Shown piece by piece: positions 1-12,199 of a stretch of 64,000 bases of DNA. Made by a program: the position numbers and the translations under genes. Source of the stretch: Fremontodendron californicum. Taxonomy: Eukaryota; Streptophyta; Magnoliopsida; Malvales; Malvaceae. The notes beneath the pieces are model-generated. The model was not told the origin of the DNA. It was given only the letters and a program-made list of their open reading frames with translations, and searched no databases. How positions within the stretch are numbered: the stretch's first letter is position 1; each line of letters opens with the position of its first letter. The DNA lies in contig JAULJL010000018.1 in the NCBI GenBank assembly GCA_030761205.1, positions 10,932,501 through 10,996,500 of the forward strand, written 5' to 3'.

Positions 1-151
1 CTGGGATTCGCATCTGGATAGAATTAGAAACTAATAAGACCACCCAAGAATTGAGTGGCTGTCACCTCCTTTCTTGTCACTTACTTCTCAATAAACAAAA
101 AACACAAAGCAACCATGCTTCCAAAGCCCACCACCAAACCAACCCATTGTC
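1..151 (+). promoter_or_regulatory. 5' leader / proximal upstream of the Rossmann-fold gene
   Basis: These 151 bases precede the chosen ATG. They are CA-rich near the ATG, as plant leaders often are. No clear TATA box lies inside the window, so the promoter is probably left of position 1. Short overlapping ORFs here are in other frames and are not supported. Confidence 0.3.
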
Positions 152-3100
152 ATGGCCACACTCTTTAGCTCCTCTCTCCTTTGGTCCCATTCACCCAAAC
201 CCATTTCTCCAAAACCCACTCTTTTCACTGCTACACGCATTTTTAGGCCAAAGAAGTCAAGGTCCATTGTTATGGCTGCAGCTCCGACGACTACTGTTGC
301 CAAGGTGTTGCCAGCAGTTATTGTTGGCGGTGGAAGAGTGGGAAAGGCATTGCAAGATATGGGAAAGGGAGATGATTTGCTGGTGAAGAGAGGTGATGCT
401 GTGCCGCTTGATTTTGAAGGTCCCATTTTGGTTTGTACTAGGAATGATGATCTTGAGGCTGTGCTTGAGGCAACTCCTAAATCTCGTTGGAACGGTACCT
501 CTACCTGATCATACACTCTCTTTGCACTTTTGGTTTAATTAAAAAAAAAAAAAAGGGTTGATCTTTTAATGTGTTTTTGTTTAATTGTCTATGAATGATT
601 ATGAAGAAATACATGGTTTTTATTCTTTGAACAGTTTAACGATTCAATAACGTTTGGAGCTTTATGTGGAAGTTTAATAAGGCTCTGTTCCTTGTTGGTA
701 TTTTGATGAACTTTCTCAAAGTCACTGGATGAAAATGGAGTATCTTTACATAGCTCAATTACATTTTTATTCCTACTTGATTTGGATTCGATTGAAATGA
801 TTTGATCATGATGCATTATTTTGCGGAAGGTTTCTTTTATTATTTCCTCCGTCATTTATATATTAATGCCATGTTTACTCGTTCTTATTGGACTTCCATT
901 TTTTTTGTTGCAACTTTTGTTGATTCAATTCAAAATGATTTGATCATCCATTGGGTGTTGATGATCTAGCAGATTTGGTTTTTTTCCAGAATGGCATGCT
1001 GGAGCCATGGCTTCAAAGTAAAGGTCTTAATGATGCAGACCAGGTGCTGGCATATTTTGCAGTATCAAAGCTTGGAGAACCTCCTGTTGATGGGAAGACT
1101 GACACAGATCCTGAAGGTCTAACTGCAGCATATGGGAAATGGGCATCTGCTATAGCTACGAGATTGCTTGCTGGAGGCCTCTCTTGCAAGGTAAAAGAAA
1201 CATTTTTACTGTTATCCTATGTTACATGGACTTGGGGTGAGTGTTGGATAGTGTCCGACACAGGTATACTAAATTTTTTCTAAGTTTTTTCATATATTTG
1301 GAGGATCATACTCCATACCTATGTCTGAATATGTGTCAACATAGGTGTCGGACACAGATATTTTAGGGAAAATGAAGAGTCAGGTAACATAGCTGTTATC
1401 CTTCAAAAGGTGCACTAATGGCTGATGAACTTTTTCTTGATGTGCACTATGCTCAAACTTTTATTTGGTTGAATGTGATACTTCAACATTATGTTTGGTA
1501 GGAAGGAATGAAAATGGAGGGAAGGGGAAAAGGTGAGGAAAGAAAAAAGGAAAGAGAGGAAGGAAATGTTTGGTGTGAAGGATGGAAAATAGAGGGAAAG
1601 AAAGAGGTTAGGGGTAACGATGTAAATAAAATTATTAATTTAGTGGAATGAGTGTTTTCCTCCCACATTTGGAAGGAATGGATTTTGAGGGAAGTGGAAT
1701 GTGCAAATCCACTCATTTTCTTTCTCTCTTCCTATTTCCCTCCTACCAAATGAAAGAAAATAAATTTTCCTTCTACACTCTTTCTTTCCTTCCTCTTTCC
1801 CTCCTACCATATATGGTGAGAGTAATGTTTAGTTTTTCTATAAAAGAAAAACAAGAAAATTCAATATGCTTCCTTGAAGTCATTTGTTGGGTCTTGGTGA
1901 TTTAGTTTGTTTTTGTTTGAGCTTGTTGAGGCATCATTACATGGGCATTATGGGGTAGTTCATGGTATTTTGTGCTTTAAAATTAAAGAACTTTGTGCAA
2001 GTTTAGGTTAAAAGAAGTGCACCACTGAAGCTGCCCCAGTCAGGCTGCTTTTTTTACGCTCTTTCTTTATGGATACTGTTGCCTTAAGAAGGATTTCATG
2101 AAGAAATGGTTTGATTTTCTCACAAAAGAAACTTTCCAATTCGTTGATTGAAATATCTGCATTGTTTATTCTTGCATGAGGAAGAATTTACTGAAGTTGA
2201 AGGCAATGGGTGAAGGTTGATTCAATTGGGCTTTTGCCCATTGGCACCAAATCAAGCAGTATAAAATCTGCTACAATAATGAAATTGTGGTGTTTTGGTT
2301 CTTCACTAGTGATTGTTGACAAAAAGAGGTGAAGGGTTTGGGGTGGTATATTGCGTAGTCTAATATTCAAGGAGAAAAGGTATGAGCAACATCTAGAGAG
2401 ACAAAAAAGGGATGGAAGTTTGTGACATTCATATAGATAGAGAGAGAGGTTTGATGGATAGGGCCATGGGGAGGAGGAATTTTTGTCATAATGGAATCAT
2501 TATTTGATTGGGCCACTTTATGATCATTCATGTGGGATTTGTTTTTCTCTATGTTAGTCGGACACGGGTGTAAGTGTCGGACACGGGTATGTTCAATTTT
2601 TCCCAAGATTTCCATGTATTTGGAGGGTCCTTGCAGGATTATATCCCTATATCCATGTCCGGATATGCGTCGGAAATGGGTACTTCAAGCAACATAGGTT
2701 TTCCTTATTGGTGATTAAAAATGTCCATGGCACCTCCACTTAAGCATGTTATGGATCATGGTGGATGGTTTTAATAATTAGTGGATTGAAGTGGTACAAA
2801 GTGTAGGTTTAGGGATCACATGGGTGCATATGAAAGTCGAATTGCATATTGGGAGGAAGCCTTAAGTGCCACTAACAAATTTTATTCCGTATTTTCTTTG
2901 GTTATTTATTTAACCAAATATGTATCATGTTGTATGACCAGGTTCTTGACAAAGAAGCATTTCAGAAACAGATGTTGGAGAAACTCATATGGATTTCAGC
3001 ATTCATGCTTGTTGGAGCTCGTCATCCAGGGGCAACTGTAGGCGTTGTAGAGAAGGAATACCGCTCTGAGGTGCAGCTTTCTTGTCAATAGCATATAGTT

Positions 3101-3671
3101 GGAGCATCTTAGTTTTGTTAAGTGCACATTATTGCAAATTGATTTCCTTAAGTCTGAACAAAATCAAATTAAAACAATATCATTTCGATAGTTGTAAAAC
3201 TGGCGAATCTATGGCATTAGGAAACTATTGTTAAACTAATTGTTCTTCCTATCCCTCGGCTTTTAAAAGATGCTGTCGCCATTTATCTATAAGTCAATCA
3301 CATGAACTGAAGTCTACGTTTTCAGGTGTCAAGCCTCATTGCAGAGCTTGCATCCGCTGCTGCTGCGGAGAAAGGTATAATATTCGAAGAAGCTATGGAG
3401 GATAGGTTATGTGCTTATTCACGAGCTGTGGCCAACTTCCCAACAGCAGTTAAAGAGGTAAAAAATGCAATTTACAATATGGAAAATACTTCATGAAGAT
3501 TATAGTTTGTTTCTTGCTAAGTTTGTTTTATTCATATTCGTATTCATATTCATACAGTTCAAATGGAGGAATGGATGGTTCTACTCAATCTCTGAGAAGG
3601 CAATTGCCGAGGGGAAACCAGATCCATGCCCCCTGCATACGGCATGGCTCAAAGAGTTAAAAGTTGTGTAG
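152..3671 (+). CDS. Plastid-targeted Rossmann-fold (ketopantoate-reductase-like) protein, 5 exons
   Basis: I assembled five exons by keeping frame across GT..AG junctions: 152-494, 973-1190, 2942-3070, 3326-3457 and 3558-3671, giving 311 residues. The start is the ATG opening a Ser/Pro/Lys-rich leader (about residues 1-40), typical of a chloroplast transit peptide. A Gly-rich nucleotide-binding turn GGGRVG follows at residues 59-64, then a conserved-looking block (DLVFFQNGMLEPWL) that exon 2 opens by completing a split Asp codon. The layout matches an unnamed plant family distantly related to NAD(P)-dependent ketopantoate reductases. I do not know its substrate, so enzyme activity is inference. 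The C-terminal exon ends KELKVV then TAG. Intron 2 is about 1.75 kb and holds a MITE and two copies of a small dispersed repeat. No disabling change is seen. Confidence 0.85.
1196..1390. repeat. Small dispersed repeat with GTGTCGGACAC-type ends, copy 1
   Basis: This segment contains GTGTCCGACACAGGTAT, a TTTCATATATTTGGAGGATC core and GTGTCGGACACAGATAT. The same ordered blocks recur at about 2555-2695 in the same intron. It is probably a short non-autonomous transposon. Borders are approximate. Confidence 0.4.
1491..1814. repeat. Foldback MITE in intron 2
   Basis: The left end reads ATGTTTGGTAGGAAGGAA and the right end TTCCCTCCTACCATATAT. Reverse-complemented, the right end gives a near match (ATATATGGTAGGAGGGAA). 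The element is purine-rich on the left half and pyrimidine-rich on the right half, so the whole could fold back. Size (about 320 bp) and intronic position fit a MITE. The superfamily is not determined. Confidence 0.55.
2555..2695. repeat. Small dispersed repeat with GTGTCGGACAC-type ends, copy 2
   Basis: Contains GTCGGACACGGGTGT, GTGTCGGACACGGGTAT, then a TTCCATGTATTTGGAGGGTC core and a diverged distal end (GGATATGCGTCGG). It matches the blocks at 1196-1390 in the same order, so the intron carries two insertions or a dispersed duplication of one element. Confidence 0.4.
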
Positions 3672-4239
3672 GAGATAATAAACTCTTTGACTTGTAAGTG
3701 TAATAGTGGATCAGAATTCTTGCTTGTACCAGTAATATAATCAGAATTTAATTTGTTTTGCTTGGCATGAAAACCTTTATACGCAAATCAACAGCAAAAT
3801 TCAACCAAAGCTTTCTTCAATCTCTGACTCTCTTTATTTCCTAAGGTAATAGAAGCTTTCTTCATTGCTTTTTCCATTAAACTGCTTAACTTGTCAATGG
3901 GAAGTTGATGCTAACATTGGATACCCCATAAATTAGGAAATAATAGGTAAAGATAAAGGGAAATTTTACCCATAGATAAGGGGATAAAGATATAATAATA
4001 CAAGTTGAAATTGGAACGACGGGAAACATGGACCTGATTTGCATTTGCTTTCAGAGGGAAAGAGATAAAAAATAATAATAATAATAAAAATAAATTGACT
4101 TGGTATCACTTGGAATACAAAAAAAAAAAAACTTAAAAATGATTGAACTTGAATTTGACCCGACAAAAGAAAACCTCAAATTATGTTACAAAATATGTTT
4201 TTAAGTCATATAAAAGTATAGGTATCAACATCAAATATG
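3672..4239. other. 3' flank of the Rossmann-fold gene, no gene seen
   Basis: The first roughly 100 bases are AT-rich and fit the 3' untranslated region of the upstream gene. The rest is low-complexity AT-rich sequence without a supported ORF. Confidence 0.4.
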
Positions 4240-4725
4240 TTTGTTCAAGTCAGGTCCGGTTCAAAGTATGAACTTCAAATTTTATCGAAGTCCATTCATA
4301 TTTGTAAATAAATAGTACAAATCTATTTAAACTCGTTCATTTTTTTTTCTAAATTTTTTTATTAAAAAAATGTTATTTTTTATTTAATATTTACTAATTT
4401 TATATATTTTTTCTTTTATTAAGTTTTTAAACATGAACAATTAACTTATTTTTTAATGTTTATACTATAATATTATATATATATATATATATTTAATCTT
4501 TATATGACATAAATTATATAATACATATATATATAAATAAAATATTATTTAATTGAAAAACGAATCGGGCCGGACTCGAGTCTTGAATGTTGGAGCCAAG
4601 ACTTGACTCATTTTTTTGTCCAAGTCTATTTTTCGGACTTAATATTTTTGTCCAAACCCTTCCAAATATCGAGCGTGCCTTTGGGCTTGGACGGATAACC
4701 CGATCCTTAAACAGGTCTATATACG
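4240..4725. repeat. MITE-like segment with GGTCCGG / CCCGATCC ends
   Basis: An AT-rich core is bounded by GC-richer ends (left CAAGTCAGGTCCGGTTC, right ACCCGATCCTTAAACAGG). The right end reversed (CCTGTTTAAGGATCGGGT) resembles the termini of hAT-type MITEs such as the one at 37950. Target duplication was not resolved, so borders are approximate. Confidence 0.35.
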
Positions 4726-5089
4726 AATCGAGAAATGGAGATTGAGGTATCTGAGTTTGAATCTAATAAGATTACCCAAAAACTCACTGGTAACTTTGAC
4801 AATCTAGAAAAAGAGAATGTTGTAGCAAATATCAATATACTAATAAAGATGATCAAAACTGTCATCCCTAGCCCTACCACATTTCTCATTTTGCATCCTA
4901 GCACTCTTCAAATCTTGATCCTAAAATTGCTGAAAATGAACTCTCTTTTTTTCTTCCAAAGGATGCCGCAATCAAAAAAGGAAAAAAAAAAAAGGTTGCA
5001 GGTGTTTTCATTGCTCTTTCACCATTGCATTCTACGTGGATTGTTTCCTTTCCAGATTCATTCAATAGTAAAATATTGCAGATTCCTGT

Positions 5090-5290
5090 GCTTTAGGTGT
5101 TATAACACGACACAGTAAAAAATAATTAAAACACGATATAAAATACGATACGGAATGAAAAAAATATGGACACGACACGAGTACACAAATGTGTCAAAAT
5201 TTATATAACACGTCAAAATTTATATAAATATAAAATAACTTAAACACGATTATGATACAAACACGACATGAATACACCAATTGTCTGCTT
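5090..5290. repeat. Repeat related to the 'cacgacac' tandem array
   Basis: The segment has AAAACACGATATAAAATACG, GACACGACACGAGTACAC and GTCAAAATTTATATAA blocks. The same blocks make up the tandem array at 41190-42190, so this is a single dispersed unit of the same repeat family. Confidence 0.45.
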
Positions 5291-5736
5291 AGTTATTTCA
5301 GCAAATTATCTTGCACCAAGTTCTTGTCCCCAGGAGTGCAGATAAGTATCCATATTTCAGCTTCAACGTTCCGTCCCTGAAATCGATATTATGTTCCATT
5401 TTGCCTCCCTTATTTGTATGAGAAAAGTACAGGACTTTCAGTATGGCTAAGAATGCAAGAAGGGCCCAATTTATTTAACAATTAATGCCGCCATATTATT
5501 CACATCGGTTTCCTGAATGTTTAAACCAGAAAGTTCATCAAACTTACAGCAAAACTGAAACGAATGGATAAGAAATAATGGTTCATGAAAGGGATGATTC
5601 ACCCAATACTACACTTTATATCCAATATATTTCAATAATTTGTATATACAAGCAAAGTTGCTATTGCTAAAAAAAGCATTATTTTGTGATTGTAATTTTA
5701 ATCACAAGCAGCATAGCTATTTGTGGTCGTAGTAAA

Positions 5737-5807
5737 CTACATAATAGCAATCTTCATTCCAACAACATTTTGGCCAGAGGAAATGTGAGAGCTGTATCCA
5801 CAAGCAC
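5737..5807 (-). pseudogene. Possible orphan terminal exon
   Basis: On the minus strand a pyrimidine-rich stretch ending in CAG at 5810-5808 is followed by an open segment ending at a TAG at 5739-5737. It reads about 22 codons with the end QNVVGMKIAIM. It looks like the last exon of a gene whose other exons are absent to the right. I do not recognise the product, and chance cannot be excluded. Confidence 0.2.
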
Positions 5808-7104
5808 CTGAAAGATAAATGGAAGCAAAAGAATATAAAATACTTGAAAATAGACCCTTCCATCATGTTGGAATCTATCTATCTTCTATTATAATTATTT
5901 TTGAGTCTTAAGGGACTCAAGGGATATTTTTTCAAAAGCCCAAAATTTTTTTGTCTTATTTTGTCTGTTAACGAGAGTAAAAAAGTCTCTTACTTGAAAT
6001 GATTGGGAGAAAAAAAAAAAAAAAGGAGAGCTTAGTCGAGAGAGAGAGAAAAAGAGATGGGAGAGAGGAGAGAGAAGAAAAGGGGAGAGGAGAGGAGGTC
6101 AGGCGGTACTTCACTAGCCGGATGGGTGGCCAGAGATTAAATGGTGGAGGAGAGGGAGAAATGGAGGAGAGAGAAAGAAAAGGATGAGAGAAAAGAAAAG
6201 GGAGGAGGAGACCGATCCGCGGCGATGGAGGAAGAGAGAGGAGGAGGTGATCGAGCGGGGCTGGTCGGCGGGGCTGGTCGGCTGCTTTGGCGTGGCCAGC
6301 GACGGCACAGGCAGTCGGCCTGAAGGAAGGAAGAATGAGGAAGAGAAGAAAAAGAAAAATAAAAATTAGAAAAATTCAAAAAAAAATAATAAAATTGTAG
6401 TTCTAGTTGTAGTTTTTTATTGTTGTTTTAATTTTTTATAATTAAGAAAAGATGAAGGGAAAAATAAAAAAATAAAGAAAAAATAGTTGTAGTTTTTATT
6501 TTTTCTATTATTGTTGTTTTTTTCTTTTATAATTTATTATTTTCATAAAAAATAAACAAATATATATTTAGTAAAAAAAATTACAAAATTTTGAATTCTT
6601 ATGTATTAAAAAATATTATTATTTTTTATTATTTTCTTATTGATTTTTTTTTTTAAAATATGAATTAAAAATAATCATAGTAGTTGATTTATCACTTTGT
6701 ATTTATCAAATTGAATTTAAAAAATAGTTAAAAAAAAAGATAATAAAAAAAAGGAGTAATTAAAAAAATAATGTTAAATCTTTTCTTTCTTTTTTTCATT
6801 CGTTAAGTATTTTTTTTTCAAATAATTTTAAATAAATAATAAAATTGCTCATGTATATTTTTCTAAAAAAATATATAACTCGGGTAACATAACGCAGGTA
6901 GAATTTCTAATTTAAATATAAAAATTGAGTCCTTTACTATCAATTTAAGTTTTTAAGATAATTGATCATCTAGTTTTTTATTTTTGTAAATTTTACACCA
7001 ATGTTAAATTACTAAGTTATTTAAATTGCAATGCTTATTTTAACTTTTATGAGATTTCTATTAGTTTAATAATATTATCATAAGACATTAGACTTTCATT
7101 TCTC

Positions 7105-7109
<5 letters not shown>
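5808..7109. other. Intergenic: purine tract, GC-rich island, AT-rich tail
   Basis: A GA-rich tract (about 6000-6240) runs into a short GC-rich island (about 6210-6330) containing a repeated GGGCTGGTCGG. Very AT-rich sequence follows. The several short overlapping ORFs are all low-complexity readings of the GA tract. No gene is supported. Confidence 0.4.

Positions 7110-7165
<56 letters not shown>
7110..7165. repeat. (AT)n microsatellite
   Basis: Uninterrupted AT dinucleotides over about 55 bases, just left of the LINE poly-A end. Confidence 0.95.
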
Positions 7166-7166
<1 letters not shown>

Positions 7167-7190
7167 CTTAAATTCACCGTCAACATCAAA

Positions 7191-8947
7191 TTTTTTTTTT
7201 TTTTGATAAGCAAATTTTTTTATTTATTCAAAGAAGCAAAGTTTCTGCTACAAGTATACCAATCCTGCAAATTGCACTACCAATAATATCTACTACCCTT
7301 CCTGTACAACAATAATCCCTCAAGCATCACATATTGGTTTATTTGCAGAGTTTGTAACAACATTCTTTTAACCTACTAATCTATCTCGTACATCATTCAC
7401 TATATAGCAGAAAAGCCCCTGGTCTTACCTGCCTTGTTCTCCATGAAGCCTTTTATTTCGTTCTTGCCATAGGTAGTAGATGTGTGAGTTCCAGGCTAAC
7501 CTCATAATAACTATAGATAAAGCTTTCCCCTTTAGCTTTGTAGCAGGCCAACTTAGCTTCTCATACCATGTCCCCACTGACATGCTGATAAACATGGTAA
7601 TAACATTCTTCCTCATACTCGCTTAGCATAATCACAATGGAAGAACATATGATCTCTAGTCTCAGTTTCTTTGCTGCAAAATAAACAGTCCCTTGAAGAT
7701 AGTCGCCCCCAAGAGCTCATCTTGCTTTTGGTAGGTAATCTATATAGAATAGCAAACTAGGAAATTATGGAGTGTCTAGGAATTTGAAAATGGCACTAAA
7801 CCAGCCTGTGCCAAACCACTTTTGCTTGTTTGTCCCTTATTTCATTCCAAACATAAGCAACCTTATAACTAGGATAAGGCATTCTCCAGACTGTGCGATC
7901 TCCCGACTACTTCATGAAATTGAGATCTATGCTTATCAATTTTAGCAATTTTCTCCAGCTCCAATTGAATCTTTGGAGAGAATGGTGTTGCATAACATTT
8001 CCACCCTTTAGAATATACTCTGCAATCCATGCCATCCAAAGAGAACCTGCTTGGGTGAACACCATCCAGAGGTTCCTTAATATGCAGGCTTTATTCCAAA
8101 CACTCAAATCCTTGAGTCCTAATCCCTCTTCTGACTTAGGATGGTAGATGGTTTGCCAGCTGACTCTTGCTCCCTTTGCATTCCCTTCCCTATTTTCCAG
8201 AGGAATGCACTACACAGCTGAGCTATCTTCTTTATAACCGTGGTTGGTAGTATAAAGTTTTTGCATCCAAAGTTTTGAATGTTGAAAAGGACATATTGTA
8301 TTAGTTGGAGTCTCCCTGCATAAGACAAATGCTTTACTGCCCATCTTTTGATCCTATAGGTGATTCTTTCCACCAAAAGGAAGCAATCCTTGTCACTCAA
8401 TCTTCTAGTGATTAATGGCACCCCCAAATACCTGACAGGGAGAGAGCCAATTTGAAACCCTGTCTTAGCAACAATTTCCTGCAACTCAACCTCACTAATC
8501 CCTGTACTATAGATTTCACTCTTTGAACAATTCAGCTTTAGGCCAAAGAATAAGTAGAAAACCTCCAAAATGTTAGTGATGGCTTCAACAGCTTCCACTT
8601 TTCCCTTTGTGAAGATAAGCAAGTCGTCAGCAAAGCACAAATGGTGAGGTTAATCTTTTTGCATTTAGGATGATAGGGAAAAACTTCATAGGCTGCTACA
8701 GAATTCAGTAGGCAAGACAATACATTCATGGCTATAACAAGCAAATATGGGGAGATAGGATCCCCTGCCACACACCTTTGGCCCTTGCAAAGTAATCAGC
8801 TAATCCTCCATTTATTGCCACAGAGCACCTGGGGGTAGTAAAACATATGCTTGACCAGTCAATAAATATTTCAGGGAAGCCAAGCACTGGGAGAACCTGG
8901 ATGATGAAATGCCAATCCAAGGAGTCAAAAGCCTTCTTTAGATCCAC
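7191..8947 (-). mobile_element. 5'-truncated LINE (L1-type non-LTR retrotransposon)
   Basis: On the minus strand the segment begins inside a reverse transcriptase (DLKKAFDSLDW at the right border). It continues with GDPISPYLLVIAMNVLS and the catalytic FADD motif (MCFADDLLIF, 8640-8611). A thumb region with RYLGVPL and IKRWAVKHLSYAGRLQLI follows, and a C-terminal piece typical of the RT-associated zinc-binding domain (WNSHIYYLWQERNKRLHGE, 7616-7425). Several frame changes between these blocks make it dead. A 14-base poly-T at 7191-7204 on the plus strand is the poly-A tail. Loss of everything upstream of the RT fits 5' truncation during target-primed insertion. No clear target duplication was found. 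Confidence 0.88.
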
Positions 8948-8984
8948 TTAACTAGTAATACCAAACTCAGCCAATTATTTTATA

Positions 8985-9516
8985 ATTAGTATAGATATAT
9001 AATTAAAAATGATTATTCATAAACCATATAACTAATATCAGGCATAATTGATTATTAATATTTATATTTTATTAATAATTGATTTGTGTATATTGATATT
9101 TTTGTTCTCAAAAAATATATTAATGTTTATGTCAAATTATTCATTCGTATCATACTTTCACATTTTTTAAAATGACTATATAGAAGTATATTATATTTAT
9201 AGCATCGTACATGATGTATATATGATTTAAAATCATGTTCATAATATTCATATACTAATAATTAATATTAATTGAATATTTTTATTTTTATTCATATTTC
9301 TCTCACTTAGTCTCAATTAAGAAAACTAAATGCAAAAGTCAGCTTTATAGCATAGAAATCTGCAGAGAGAGCGACAAAGTGTGTTTCTTTGCAAGTTCTG
9401 AGTCTCCCATATTGACCCTTAACTACTCATAAATGTGCAGAAAATAATTGATGTTGAAATTTCTGTTAGCTACAATAATTTATGTTTATATACACTATAC
9501 GTAAACAAAGTATCAT

Positions 9517-9567
<51 letters not shown>

Positions 9568-11390
9568 GGTTGATTGAGTTTGATGCATGACAATCAACTC
9601 AAATTGCTGATTAAATTCTTAGAAGAAAAAGTTGTAAGATAATGGTCCGATATTTACGGGATAATAGTCAGATATGCTTTTATAATAATCGGCATAATAA
9701 TCATTTAATTTATTGAATAATAAATTAATATTTATCCTTTAATAATAAATAAATCTCAACTATTCATTTGGATATATCTCAACTGTCCATTTGGATACAT
9801 CTCAACCGTTCATTTGGATACTTGATGGATGTTTCAAGTTTAAAATAGAGATATATTAAATTGACCCTCTCTTTATCCATGAGGATTACTCACACACACA
9901 TATTCAGTTTATATCATAAAGGTCATGAGTAACAAAAAAATGAATCAAGGGAAAGAAACCAATTTACTTATGGAGATCATAGATTCAATCATGGATTCTT
10001 CATCTTCAGCACAATCAAGTATATTTTTTAAGTGTGAGAATTATATGTTCAAATTTTTAAAAATATTAAGTTTAATTATCAGAATACTTGACAATTTTAT
10101 AAATCATGTTTTACAAAAGAGACTAGATTAGTATTTTCTCCATACATTGGTGGCAAATTACTATTAAGTTTAAAGTTCAAACTATATTATAAAACTGATA
10201 TCTACCTATTATATTAAAATTAAGTGTTGCATACAAACAATCTGGTAACATTATATTATGACACATAACCTTGCAAATCTCTTAATAATTGGTATAAAAT
10301 ATTCAATTATTTAATAAATTAGGAAAATGTAAAAGTTAGGTGAAAATTTTTAGTGAGCAATTTTAAAAAGATTTTGCACTCAAACACTTACCATATGTTT
10401 TATTCTTATCAATAATTTAATATTTGTATCTTTTGAGATAGCAATTTTACCTAAAAAAGTTTTTTTTTTTATACAAAAATTGTCACATGGATCTTATCTA
10501 TAATAAAAATCTAAATCAATAATATCAATAACATTATATTAAAGTTGTCTCCAAGCGGGAACAACTTTAATTGATACCTTAATTGAAGGTTAACTTAATG
10601 AGGGACATTATATGAAAGTTATTTTCAAGTGGGAACAATTTTAATTGATAACCAAAATAAATGGCAACTCAATTATGAGTTGCCTTATTGCTTGTTAAGC
10701 ATATGACAAATTTTTTTTTTGGCAAAAAAAAATGAAACAGAAAAAAATGAAATGAAATGGAAGAGAAATAGAACAAGGGAAAGGAAAGGTAAGAAAAGAA
10801 AAGAAAAGGAAAGGAAATGAAATGAAATGAAAGAAAAAGATTAAAAAAATAAAAGGATAAGATAAAAAAAAGTTTTTTATGAAGAAATAAATGATAAAAA
10901 TAGTTATTTAAAAAATATATAATTTTTAGAAAATTTGTAAGTGATATTATTTGTTTTAAAAATTCCTATTAAATTGATTATATAAGTAAATGAAATAATA
11001 ATTTTATTGAAAAATATTAAATAAATAAGAAAACCATATCAATAATAATATAATTAATATGAATAATAATAAAAATATTTAATTAATATTAATTATTAGT
11101 ATATGAATATTCTGAACATGATTTTAAATCTTACATACGTCATGTACAATGCTACAAATATAATATACTTATATATAGTCATTTTAAAAAATATGAATAG
11201 AGTGTGATACGAATGAATAGTTTGATATAAACATTAATATATTTTTTTGAGAACAAGAATGTCAATATACACATTAGTTATTAATAAAATATAAATATTG
11301 AGAATCAATTATGTCTGCAAGTATATTCATGATATTAATTATATAGTTTATGAATAATCTATATTTATGTCTGCAATTTTTTTGGTTATT
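8985..11390. mobile_element. Putative DNA element bounded by long inverted repeats
   Basis: Bases about 8985-9300 and 11050-11390 are imperfect reverse complements of each other. Shared blocks include TTCATAAACCATATAACTAA, TCATTCGTATCATAC, AGCATCGTACATGATGTA and ATTCATATACTAATAATTAA. The roughly 1.75-kb interior has an (AT)n microsatellite, a duplicated CAACTTTAATTGATA segment near 10550-10670 and no recognisable transposase. It resembles a non-autonomous element with long TIRs. Exact termini and target duplication are unresolved. Confidence 0.5.
9519..9565. repeat. (AT)n microsatellite
   Basis: Pure AT dinucleotide run inside the inverted-repeat element. Confidence 0.95.
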
Positions 11391-11599
11391 TATTAATAAT
11401 TATTCATTTATTTTGTTTAGATTATTATTCACACTTTAGGAGTTTATCATTTTAATTAATTTATTTATTTTAGCTTAATTGAAATTAGATTAGGATAATT
11501 TTTTCAAAAAATAAATATTAGGAGATTTAAAAATTTTAAGTAAAAGTTCACTCAATAATTTTTATTTTTACATAATTAATCATTAATTAAATTAAGGAA

Positions 11600-12199
11600 T
11601 ATATTAAGTTCTTTTCGAAGATTAAATTCTAAGAGATCACAGATAGATGATTTTTAAGAAATTTTTAGGTACGAATATTTTTACAAGATTCTCTAGAATG
11701 GTGTAAATTTTCAATACCAAAAGGTTGAGATTTATTTCTTAAACTAAATAAAATATGAGAACTATAAAAATCTGATAAATATGAAAACAATTTTAGAAAC
11801 TAGACATAGGATGCCTTTCATAAAAAAAATTAAATGTTCCGGCGACGGAGCCTCTTCAGGGAAATAATGGTTTCTCTTGAACTCTCTCGAGGTGAAAGAA
11901 TTTTTTTTAAAATCTCTCTAGAATGGTGGAAAACGACGGAGCCTCTTTATAAAAATAAATGGTTTATTGAAGACTCTTGAGGTGAGATGAATTTTTTAGA
12001 ATTACTCTCGAATGGTGAAAATGATTTTAGAATATTTCTAATATTTAAATATTTAAGTAACAATAAAATAAAGACCAACTTATGATAACATAAGATTAAC
12101 TAGACACTAGATAGACGTTGCAGGGGTGCTAATCCTTCCTCACACGTAATCGAACTCCCAAACTATGTTTTGAAAGTAGTCTTGAACCTATTCTTTTTA
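11600..12199 (+). mobile_element. Old LTR remnant, left part (target of the MULE)
   Basis: Two diverged copies of a block with GACGGAGCCTCTT, CTCTTGAGGTGAGA and GAATGGTG motifs are followed by GTTGCAGGGGTGCTAATCC and CACACGTAATCGAACTCCC. The same ordered blocks occur in the LTR at 21846-24699, so this is a degenerate plus-strand LTR of that group. It is interrupted at 12199 by the MULE and resumes at 40577. The left border is uncertain. Confidence 0.55.
12191..12199. repeat. MULE target-site duplication, left copy
   Basis: TTCTTTTTA immediately precedes the left inverted repeat and is repeated exactly at 40568-40576. Confidence 0.85.

Noticed and set aside
9925..10131. 68-codon ORF starting MSNKKMNQGKE
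   Set aside because: Single short ORF in an AT-rich element interior, no recognised domain, could be chance.
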